Source: Fodinibacter sp035633415
GTDB taxonomy: Bacteria; Actinomycetota; Actinomycetes; Actinomycetales; Dermatophilaceae
NCBI GenBank assembly: GCA_035633415.1
Contig: DASQEZ010000266.1
Span: 1 to 11,929, forward strand
Direction of reading: 5' to 3'
Length of the DNA: 11,929 nucleotides
Shown here: positions 1-5,086 of the stretch, in pieces
Layout of the letters: every line of letters begins with the position of its first letter
Numbering within the stretch: position 1 is the stretch's first letter
Translations under genes and position numbers: made by a program
Notes under the pieces: generated by a model
Told to the model about the DNA's origin: nothing
Seen by the model: the letters and a program-made list of their open reading frames with translations, nothing else
Database searches by the model: none

Positions 1-139
1 GATGCAGGTGGCGCGCGACGCCCAGGCCGTGTCGTCCCTCGTCGCGCTCACCGTCGACCAGGCCATCCCCGCCGACGTCGTCGCCGCGATCGAGAAGGAG
101 ATCGGCGCCGAGACCGTGCGCGTCGTCGACCTGGTCTGA
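1..139 (+). CDS. serA: D-3-phosphoglycerate dehydrogenase, C-terminal end (partial)
   Basis: Reading from base 2, 45 codons run to a TGA at 137-139. The gene begins upstream of the window. The visible peptide starts MQVARDAQ, continues with SLVALTVDQAIPADVV and ends in TVRVVDLV. This is the pattern of the C-terminal ACT regulatory domain of actinobacterial SerA, which binds serine and controls the first step of serine synthesis (oxidation of 3-phosphoglycerate to 3-phosphohydroxypyruvate). The following leuB and ilvE agree with the common actinobacterial order of ilvBNC, serA, leuB, ilvE and cimA. Only the last ~45 residues are visible, so the catalytic domain cannot be checked. Confidence 0.85.
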   Translation, partial: MQVARDAQAVSSLVALTVDQAIPADVVAAIEKEIGAETVRVVDLV

Positions 140-143
140 CCTG

Positions 144-166
144 CCGCGCACGCACCGACCGCGCGG
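144..166 (+). terminator. weak hairpin after serA
   Basis: CCGCGC at 144-149 pairs with GCGCGG at 161-166 across an 11-nt loop, starting 5 nt after the serA stop. No U tract follows. It could be a weak factor-assisted terminator, as is common in high-GC actinomycetes, or a chance GC-rich pairing. Confidence 0.3.
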
Positions 167-193
167 ATCCGGGGGACGGGGCGGGCCTCGGGT

Positions 194-206
194 GACGGAT
201 TCCGTC
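194..206. promoter_or_regulatory. 13-bp perfect palindrome (possible operator)
   Basis: GACGGA and TCCGTC flank a single central T. It lies in the serA-leuB interval about 60 bp upstream of the leader promoter. Perfect dyad symmetry suits a dimeric DNA-binding protein, and the 1-nt centre makes it a poor RNA hairpin. No specific regulator can be assigned, and chance occurrence is possible. Confidence 0.3.
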
Positions 207-265
207 GAGCGCAGCCCGGTGTGGTGCACGTCTCGTCAGTGGAGCGTCCGGATGGTGAGAGGGCT

Positions 266-295
266 CTGACAGGTACTAGGACGTCCACGTACCGT
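266..295 (+). promoter_or_regulatory. promoter P1 of the branched-chain leader transcript
   Basis: A -35-like CTGACA (266-271) and a -10-like TACCGT (290-295, TANNNT pattern) are separated by 18 nt. The ATG of the leader peptide lies 6 nt after the -10 box, so transcription would begin at or next to the A of the start codon. This makes a leaderless mRNA, a frequent arrangement in actinobacteria. The spacer is almost entirely occupied by a palindrome, so initiation is probably under protein control. Confidence 0.55.
272..293. promoter_or_regulatory. 22-bp palindromic operator filling the P1 spacer
   Basis: GGTAC (272-276), GGACGTCC (279-286) and GTACC (289-293) form one dyad centred between 282 and 283. 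Nine of eleven base pairs are symmetric; only the TA/AC positions (277-278 and 287-288) break it. It starts immediately after the -35 box and overlaps the first bases of the -10 box. A dimeric protein bound here would occlude RNA polymerase, or, if it behaves like a MerR-type regulator, re-phase the 18-nt spacer. The binding protein is unknown; an Lrp/AsnC- or TetR-like factor is only a guess. Confidence 0.5.
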
Positions 296-301
296 TGTCA
301 C

Positions 302-355
302 ATGCAGCGGCGCGAGGTACTCCTCCTCATTCCACGCCGCGGCGAGGTCCGGTAG
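302..355 (+). CDS. branched-chain amino acid leader peptide (leaderless, 17 aa)
   Basis: The ATG at 302 opens a 17-codon frame, MQRREVLLLIPRRGEVR, ending with TAG at 353-355. Codons 6-10 (317-331) are GTA CTC CTC CTC ATT, so five consecutive Val-Leu-Leu-Leu-Ile codons lie in a peptide upstream of leuB and ilvE. GTA and ATT are unusual codons in this GC-rich sequence, which would favour ribosome stalling when these tRNAs are uncharged. Its start sits where P1 should begin transcription, and it has no Shine-Dalgarno site. The peptide most likely has no function beyond ribosome-mediated attenuation, as known for leader peptides of ilv and leu operons. Its stop codon falls in the loop of the hairpin at 337-373. 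Confidence 0.7.
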   Translation: MQRREVLLLIPRRGEVR

Positions 356-373
356 TCAGCACCCTCGCCGCGG
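337..373 (+). promoter_or_regulatory. leader hairpin overlapping the leader peptide end
   Basis: CCGCGGCGAGG (337-347) is the exact reverse complement of CCTCGCCGCGG (363-373), giving an 11-bp stem with a 15-nt loop that holds the leader stop codon. A ribosome stalled on the Val/Leu/Ile codons would cover part of the left arm. The freed right arm can instead form a 5-bp stem (369-373 with 379-383). This arrangement is expected for the ribosome-sensing part of an attenuator. Confidence 0.6.
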
Positions 374-395
374 AGACCCCGCGACGTCGCTGACC

Positions 396-422
396 GCTCG
401 CCGAGCATCCCTCGGCTCGAGC
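396..422 (+). promoter_or_regulatory. second leader hairpin
   Basis: GCTCGCCGAG (396-405) pairs with CTCGG (411-415) and CGAGC (418-422), with a 2-nt bulge and a 5-nt loop. It lies between the leader peptide and the small protein gene. No U tract follows. It may be a factor-assisted terminator or a spacer structure in the leader RNA. Confidence 0.4.
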
Positions 423-444
423 TTCCCGGACCCGAACGACCGAC

Positions 445-461
445 CGGCCCCCCGCGGGCCG
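445..461 (+). promoter_or_regulatory. hairpin just before the small-protein ribosome binding site
   Basis: CGGCCC (445-450) pairs with GGGCCG (456-461) across a 5-nt loop. It ends 1 nt before the GGAAGG Shine-Dalgarno at 463-468. It competes with a 10-bp long-range pairing in which 459-468 is complementary to 603-612 in the downstream terminator. It is therefore a candidate switch element for the small gene. Confidence 0.4.
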
Positions 462-477
462 TGGAAGGCAGCAACAG

Positions 478-573
478 ATGAACGAGAACACCACCCTCGA
501 CGAGGCCACCCTGGCCCGCCAGGCGCTCCAGGAGTCGATGGACCTGCGCGACCAGGGCCACTGCGACGACTGA
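478..573 (+). CDS. 31-aa small acidic protein, unknown function
   Basis: ATG 478 to TGA 571-573 encodes 31 residues beginning MNENTTLDEATL and ending DQGHCDD. All 30 codons after the start end in G or C while second positions are AT-rich, which is the coding signature of this genome and hard to get by chance. A Shine-Dalgarno, GGAAGG (463-468), sits 9 nt before the ATG. The peptide is acidic, has Leu at 7, 12 and 22, is predicted by eye to be partly helical (residues 6-23), lacks a membrane segment and has one Cys near the C-terminus. It follows the branched-chain leader peptide and is followed 17 nt later by a strong hairpin, so it could be the first product of the attenuated transcript. It lacks runs of Leu/Val/Ile codons, so it does not look like a second leader peptide. 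I do not recognise a family. Confidence 0.6.
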   Translation: MNENTTLDEATLARQALQESMDLRDQGHCDD

Positions 574-590
574 GCCCGGCCCCGCACGAC

Positions 591-625
591 CGGCCGTCCC
601 GCCCTTCCACGGGCTGGGACGGCCG
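591..625 (+). terminator. strong hairpin terminator/attenuator before leuB
   Basis: CGGCCGTCCCGCCC (591-604) pairs with GGGC (611-614) and GGGACGGCCG (616-625), interrupted only by a bulged T at 615, with the 6-nt loop TTCCAC. It starts 17 nt after the small-protein stop. There is no U tract, but strong GC stems of this type are usual for actinobacterial termination. Its loop and inner stem (603-612) are exactly complementary to the small-protein ribosome binding region (459-468), so the two pairings exclude each other. Confidence 0.6.
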
Positions 626-647
626 TCCGCATCCCGATACCTCTCCC

Positions 648-653
648 TAGGCT
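648..653 (+). promoter_or_regulatory. -10 box for leaderless leuB transcript
   Basis: TAGGCT fits TANNNT and lies 7 nt before the leuB ATG at 661. No Shine-Dalgarno precedes that ATG, and no clear -35 is visible because the region falls at the foot of the terminator hairpin. leuB could thus be made from its own leaderless transcript as well as by read-through from P1. A closely similar arrangement (CAGACT, then GGCACC, then ATG) precedes the epimerase gene on the other strand. Confidence 0.4.
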
Positions 654-660
654 GGGCACC

Positions 661-1722
661 ATGACCGAGACCGCCACACCGTCCCTCGACATCGCCGTCA
701 TCGGCGGCGACGGCATCGGCCCCGAGGTCGTCGCCGAGGGCCTGAAGGCGCTCGAGGCCGTCGTCGGCGCGAGCGGACCGAAGGTCACCACCACCGAGTA
801 CGACCTCGGCGCGACGCGCTGGCACGCCACCGGCGAGACCCTGCCCGCCTCGGTGCTCGAGGAGCTGAAGCGGCACGACGCCATCCTGCTCGGCGCGATC
901 GGCGACCCGTCGGTTCCGAGCGGCGTGCTCGAGCGCGGCGTCCTGCTGCCGCTGCGGTTCGCGATGGAGCACTACGTCAACCTGCGCCCCGCCAGGCTCT
1001 ACCCCGGGGTGCTGAGCCCGCTCGCCGTGGAGCGGGTCGCCCCGAACGGCATCGACTTCGTCGTCGTCCGCGAGGGCACCGAGGGCCCGTACGTCGGCAA
1101 CGGCGGCTCGCTGCGCGCCGGCACCCCGAACGAGATCGCGACCGAGGTCAGCGTCAACACCCGCTTCGGCGTCGAGCGTGTCGTGCGCGACGCCTTCGCC
1201 CGCGCACAGGCCCGCCCGCGCCGGCACCTGACCCTCGTGCACAAGCACAACGTGCTCACCCACGCCGGGCACCTGTGGCGGCGCACGGTCGAGGACGTCG
1301 CGGTCGAGTTCCCCGACGTCGAGACGGCCTACCAGCACGTCGACGCCGCGACGATCTTCCTCACCACCGACCCAGGCCGCTTCGACGTCATCGTCACCGA
1401 CAACCTCTTCGGCGACATCATCACCGACATCGCGGCGGCGGTCGCGGGCGGCATCGGGCTGGCCGCGAGCGGCAACATCAACCCCGAGGGCCGCTACCCC
1501 AGCATGTTCGAGCCGGTGCACGGGTCGGCGCCGGACATCGCCGGCCAGGGCAAGGCCGACCCCACGGCCACGATCCTGTCGGTCGGGATGCTGCTCGCCC
1601 ACCTCGGGCGTGCGTCCGAGGCCGAGCGCGTGGAGGCCGCAGTGGCCGCCGACCTCGCCGAGCGGGGCAGCACGCCGCGGTCGACGAGCGCCGTCGGCGA
1701 CGCCATCGCCGCCCGCCTCTGA
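661..1722 (+). CDS. leuB: 3-isopropylmalate dehydrogenase
   Basis: A 353-aa cytoplasmic enzyme of leucine synthesis. It oxidises and decarboxylates (2R,3S)-3-isopropylmalate with NAD+ to 2-oxoisocaproate. Visible family signatures are GGDGIGPEV near residues 15-23, LLGAIGDP near 77-83, LRPARLYPG near 108-116, EGTEGPYVGNGG (138-149) with the catalytic Tyr144, the catalytic Lys195 in VHKHNVL, and the metal/NAD region DNLFGDIITDIAAAV (247-261) followed by FEPVHGSAPDIAGQG (283-297). The length is that of the short actinobacterial LeuB type. The ATG at 661 is chosen because it follows a -10 box by 7 nt and the alignment-like N-terminus starts directly at it. ilvE follows after 68 nt. Malate-type decarboxylating dehydrogenase paralogues are possible but less likely next to ilvE and cimA. 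Confidence 0.93.
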   Translation: MTETATPSLDIAVIGGDGIGPEVVAEGLKALEAVVGASGPKVTTTEYDLGATRWHATGETLPASVLEELKRHDAILLGAIGDPSVPSGVLERGVLLPLRFAMEHYVNLRPARLYPGVLSPLAVERVAPNGIDFVVVREGTEGPYVGNGGSLRAGTPNEIATEVSVNTRFGVERVVRDAFARAQARPRRHLTLVHKHNVLTHAGHLWRRTVEDVAVEFPDVETAYQHVDAATIFLTTDPGRFDVIVTDNLFGDIITDIAAAVAGGIGLAASGNINPEGRYPSMFEPVHGSAPDIAGQGKADPTATILSVGMLLAHLGRASEAERVEAAVAADLAERGSTPRSTSAVGDAIAARL

Positions 1723-1735
1723 CCGGCACCCACCA

Positions 1736-1756
1736 CGGGTAGCCTTCGCGGGTAGC
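1736..1756. repeat. direct repeat CGGGTAGC x2 upstream of ilvE
   Basis: CGGGTAGC occurs at 1736-1743 and 1749-1756, a 13-bp period. The first copy contains part of a TAGCCT hexamer (1740-1745) that could be an ilvE -10 box. It may be a tandem binding site or chance. No repeat of this kind is seen at the other promoters. Confidence 0.3.
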
Positions 1757-1790
1757 ACGCTCGCTTCCCGAGGAAAGGACCACGAGTCCC

Positions 1791-2885
1791 ATGAGCCTGA
1801 CCTTCGACCTGCAGCGCAACCCCACCCCGGCGAGCGAGGAGCGGCGTGCCGCGATCCACGCCAACCCGGGGTTCGGCGTGTTCTTCACCGACCACATGCT
1901 GCGTGCCGTGTGGACGAAGAGCGGTGGCTGGGGCGACGGGCGGGTCGAGCCCTACGGCCCGATCCAGATGATGCCCAGCGCCGCGGTGCTCCACTACGCG
2001 CAGGAGATCTTCGAGGGCCTGAAGGCCTACCGCCACGCCGACGGCTCGGTCTGGTCGTTCCGTCCCGAGGCCAACGCCGAGCGGATGCAGCGCAGCGCCC
2101 GACGACTCGCGCTGCCCGAGCTGCCGACCGACGACTTCGTCGCCTCCCTGCGCGCCCTGCTCGAGGTCGACGAGCCGTGGGTGCCGCCGGCCGGCACGGG
2201 GGAGACCAGCCTCTACCTGCGGCCGTTCATGTTCGCGAGCGAGGCCTTCCTCGGGGTCCGCCCGGCCAACGAGGTCACCTACTGCCTCATCGCCTCCCCG
2301 GCGGGGGCCTACTTCGCCGGCGGGCTCAAGCCGGTGACCCTGTGGATCTCCGAGCACTACGCCCGGGCGGGTGCTGGTGGCACCGGGGCGGCCAAGACCG
2401 GCGGCAACTATGCCTCATCCCTGGCAGGCCAGCTCGAGGGCATCGAGCACGGCTGTGACCAGGCCGTCTTCCTCGACTCCTCGACGCACACCTACATCGA
2501 GGAGCTCGGTGGGATGAACCTGTTCTTCGTCACCCGCGACAACCGCCTCGTCACCCCCGAGCTCACCGGCTCGATCCTCGAGGGCGTCACGCGCGCGTCG
2601 ATCCTCGAGCTCGCCAAGGAGCTGGGCCTGGAGCCGGAGGAGCGGCGCATCGCGATCGAGGAGTGGAAGGACGGCGTCGCCAACGGCGAGATCCGCGAGG
2701 TCTTCGCCTGCGGCACCGCTGCCGTCGTGACCCCCGTCGGCGAGCTTCGCTGGGAGGGCGGGTCGGCCCCGTCGACCGCGGGGGCGGGCGGTGGCGAGGT
2801 CACGAACACCATTCGTGGCGCCCTGCTCGACGTCCAGTACGGTCGCGCCGAGGACAGCCACGGATGGTTGACCCGACTGGCGTGA
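1791..2885 (+). CDS. ilvE: branched-chain amino acid aminotransferase
   Basis: A 364-aa PLP-dependent fold-type IV transaminase (type II BCAT). It makes leucine, isoleucine and valine from their 2-oxo acids with glutamate as amino donor. The catalytic Lys is K202 in AAKTGGNYASS. Other family signatures are QEIFEGLKAYR (71-81), RPEANAERMQRSARRLALP (91-109), YLRPFMFASE (142-151), and the C-terminal part EELGGMNLFFV (237-247) with CGTAAVVTPVG. A Shine-Dalgarno, AGGAAAGGA (1771-1779), supports the ATG at 1791. The gene lies 68 nt after leuB and is probably co-transcribed. A weak -10-like TAGCCT at 1740-1745 may add an internal promoter. The next gene is the regulator of the catabolic operon, and no clear terminator separates them. 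Confidence 0.95.
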   Translation: MSLTFDLQRNPTPASEERRAAIHANPGFGVFFTDHMLRAVWTKSGGWGDGRVEPYGPIQMMPSAAVLHYAQEIFEGLKAYRHADGSVWSFRPEANAERMQRSARRLALPELPTDDFVASLRALLEVDEPWVPPAGTGETSLYLRPFMFASEAFLGVRPANEVTYCLIASPAGAYFAGGLKPVTLWISEHYARAGAGGTGAAKTGGNYASSLAGQLEGIEHGCDQAVFLDSSTHTYIEELGGMNLFFVTRDNRLVTPELTGSILEGVTRASILELAKELGLEPEERRIAIEEWKDGVANGEIREVFACGTAAVVTPVGELRWEGGSAPSTAGAGGGEVTNTIRGALLDVQYGRAEDSHGWLTRLA

Positions 2886-2892
2886 CTTAAGG

Positions 2893-2922
2893 TTCACATG
2901 CGGACCATTTACACGGCATACT
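2893..2922 (+). promoter_or_regulatory. promoter of the catabolic operon
   Basis: TTCACA (2893-2898) and CATACT (2917-2922) are spaced by 18 nt. They match TTGACA in 5/6 and TATAAT in 4/6 positions. The regulator ATG follows 7 nt after the -10 box without a Shine-Dalgarno, so the transcript is probably leaderless. ATGC (2898-2901) and GCAT (2916-2919) flank the spacer symmetrically and could be half-sites for autoregulation by the adjacent FadR-type regulator, though the match to known operators is weak. Confidence 0.55.
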
Positions 2923-2929
2923 CGCTCGC

Positions 2930-3676
2930 ATGACGCCGGAGCAGTCGCACCCGCAGCCCTCGCGGCTGCCGGATGCCGTGCTGCGCCCCGCCGTCGGAAA
3001 CGTCTTCGAGACCACCGTCGAGCAGCTCGCCACGGCCATCCGGCTCGGCGTCTTCGTCGCCGGTGAGCAGCTACCGGCCGAGCGCGACCTCGCCGAGCGG
3101 CTCGGCGTCTCGCGCAACACCCTGCGGGAGGCGATCGCCGCCCTGCGCGACTCCGGCCTGGTCACGACCCGTCGCGGGCGCGGTGGGGGCACGGTCGTGA
3201 CCTATGCCGGCCGTGGCCAGGGCGACGAGCCCGCTGTGCTCGACGGCCCGCCGGTGCGCACCGGTGCCGCCCTCGAGGACGCCCTGGACTTCCGCCGGGT
3301 CGTCGAACCCGGTGCCGCTCGGCTCGCAGCCACCCGCCGCCTGTCGGGTGACCAGCGGGACTGGCTCACCGAGTCGTGCCGGGCGGTGCGCGAGGCCGAT
3401 GTCGACAGCCACCGGATCGCCGACTCGCGGTTGCACCTGGCCATCGCGACCCTGACCGGCTCGCCGATGGTCGTCGAGGCGGTGACCCGGGCGCAGGCCG
3501 CCCTCGGTGAGCTGCTCGGGCAGATACCCGTGCTGCGGATCAACATCGAGCACTCCCACGAGCAGCACGATGCCGTCGTCGCGGCCATCCTCGCCGGTGA
3601 CCCCGACACGGCCCGCACGACCATGGAGGAGCACTGCGACGCCACGTCCGCGCTCCTGCGTGGACTTCTCGGATAG
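2930..3676 (+). CDS. GntR/FadR-family transcriptional regulator
   Basis: A 248-aa regulator with an N-terminal winged helix-turn-helix, residues 25-90. It includes the GntR signature LPAERDLAERLGVSRNTLREA (48-68) and the wing RRGRGGGTVV (81-90). The C-terminal FCD ligand domain starts near residue 115 (EDALDFRRVVEPGAARLAA). Likely metal-binding residues are D165, H169, H213 and H235, in the usual D-x3-H...H...H spacing of FCD domains that bind small carboxylates. It is the first gene of the catabolic operon, 24 nt before the ligase gene, so a role as its ligand-responsive repressor is likely. A GntR-type regulator beside gamma-glutamyl amine ligase genes is a recurrent actinobacterial arrangement. 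The inducer is unknown: ethanolamine, a gamma-glutamyl intermediate or an acid product are all possible. Confidence 0.88.
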   Translation: MTPEQSHPQPSRLPDAVLRPAVGNVFETTVEQLATAIRLGVFVAGEQLPAERDLAERLGVSRNTLREAIAALRDSGLVTTRRGRGGGTVVTYAGRGQGDEPAVLDGPPVRTGAALEDALDFRRVVEPGAARLAATRRLSGDQRDWLTESCRAVREADVDSHRIADSRLHLAIATLTGSPMVVEAVTRAQAALGELLGQIPVLRINIEHSHEQHDAVVAAILAGDPDTARTTMEEHCDATSALLRGLLG

Positions 3677-3700
3677 CGCCACGACACGAAGGGGAGCACC

Positions 3701-5086
3701 ATGCCGAGCTCGATGCACCAGGGGGGACCCCCGCCGTTCACCATCGACCAGCTGCGCGCGGCGGTCCTGGCGGGCGAGGTCGACACGGTCATCGTGGCCT
3801 TCACCGACATGCAGGGACGCCTTCAGGGCAAGCGACTTCACGGCCACTACTTCCTCGAGCACGTGCTCGAGCACGGGACCGAGGGGTGCAACTACCTGCT
3901 CGCGGTCGACGTCGACATGAACACCGTCGAGGGCTACGCCATGTCGTCGTGGGAGCGCGGCTACGGCGACATGTTCTTCGAGATGGACCTCACGACGTTG
4001 CGGCACACCCCGGGCCACCCGGCCTCCGTGACGATCCAGAGCGACCTCACCTGGCTCGACGGCAGCGGCGAGGTCGTGCAGTCGCCCCGGGCCGTCCTCA
4101 AGCGACAGGTCGCTGCGGCCGAGGGTGACGGGTACGCCGCCTTCGCCGGCACCGAGCTCGAGTTCATCCTCTTCGAGGAGTCCTACGACGACGCCTGGGA
4201 CCGTCGCTACCACGGGTTGACCGGCGCCAACCGCTACAACGTCGACTACTCGATCCTCGGTGGCAGCAAGGTCGAGCCGGTGCTGCGCGAGATCCGCAAC
4301 GAGATGTATGCCGCCGGCATGAACGTCGAGTCGGCCAAGGGCGAGTGCAACTTCGGCCAGCACGAGATCGGCTTCCTCTTCGACGGGGTGCTGCGTACGT
4401 GCGACAACCACTCGGTCTACAAGACGGGGGCCAAGGAGATCGCCGCCCGGCACGGTCAGTCGCTCACCTTCATGGCCAAGTTCGACGAGCGCGAGGGCAA
4501 CTCGTGCCACATCCACCTCTCGCTGCGCGGCACGGGCGGCGAGGTCGTCTTCGCCGACGACGAGCGCGACGGCGGCCGCAGCGAGGTCTTCGACCAGTTC
4601 ATGGCCGGGCTGCTCGCGACCATGCGTGAGCTGACCTACTTCTACGCACCGAACATCAACTCCTACAAGCGGTTCGCCGCCGGCTCGTTCGCGCCGACGG
4701 CTGTCGCCTGGGGCACCGACAACCGCACCTGCGCTCTTCGGGTCGTGGGGCACGGGCCCGGGCTTCGGGTCGAGAACCGGCTGCCCGGTGGCGACGTCAA
4801 CCCCTACCTCGCCGTCGCGGCGATGATGGCCGGCGGGTTGCACGGCATCCGCGAAGGGCTGGAGCTGCCGCCGGTCTGCGAGGGCAACGCCTACATCGGC
4901 GACTACGAGCACGTGCCCGGCACCCTGGCCGAGGCCCGAGACCTCCTCGCGGGCAGCGCCATCGCCCGCGAGGCCTTCGGCGACGACGTCGTCGACCACT
5001 ACGTCAACGCGGCGGACGTCGAGATCGCGGCGTTCAACGCCGCGGTCACCGACTGGGAGCGCGTCCGCGGCTTCGAGAGGCTGTGA
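3701..5086 (+). CDS. glutamine synthetase-like gamma-glutamyl amine ligase (probably ethanolamine/polyamine)
   Basis: A 461-aa member of the glutamine synthetase type I fold. Active-site residues are conserved: E152 and E154 in GTELEF, E215 and E222 in GECNFGQHE, H270/H272 in GNSCHIHLSL, R347, and E358/R360 in VENRLPGGDVNPY. It departs from assimilatory GlnA: the ammonium-site loop (PGYEAPVN in GlnA) is replaced by NSYKRFAAGSFAPT (320-333), and the Tyr adenylylation motif is absent. This is the pattern of PuuA/GlnA3/GlnA4 enzymes, which join glutamate to an amine using ATP. A strong Shine-Dalgarno (AAGGGGAG, 3689-3696) precedes the ATG. The following SDR dehydrogenase rather than an amine oxidase fits an amino alcohol such as ethanolamine, as reported for GlnA4 of Streptomyces coelicolor. 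Family assignment is firm; substrate is inferred from context. Confidence 0.85.
   Translation: MPSSMHQGGPPPFTIDQLRAAVLAGEVDTVIVAFTDMQGRLQGKRLHGHYFLEHVLEHGTEGCNYLLAVDVDMNTVEGYAMSSWERGYGDMFFEMDLTTLRHTPGHPASVTIQSDLTWLDGSGEVVQSPRAVLKRQVAAAEGDGYAAFAGTELEFILFEESYDDAWDRRYHGLTGANRYNVDYSILGGSKVEPVLREIRNEMYAAGMNVESAKGECNFGQHEIGFLFDGVLRTCDNHSVYKTGAKEIAARHGQSLTFMAKFDEREGNSCHIHLSLRGTGGEVVFADDERDGGRSEVFDQFMAGLLATMRELTYFYAPNINSYKRFAAGSFAPTAVAWGTDNRTCALRVVGHGPGLRVENRLPGGDVNPYLAVAAMMAGGLHGIREGLELPPVCEGNAYIGDYEHVPGTLAEARDLLAGSAIAREAFGDDVVDHYVNAADVEIAAFNAAVTDWERVRGFERL

Noticed and set aside
298..1758. 486-codon minus-strand frame across the leader region and leuB
   Set aside because: It is a shadow of leuB with biased composition and no domain. 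It also runs through the leader structures.
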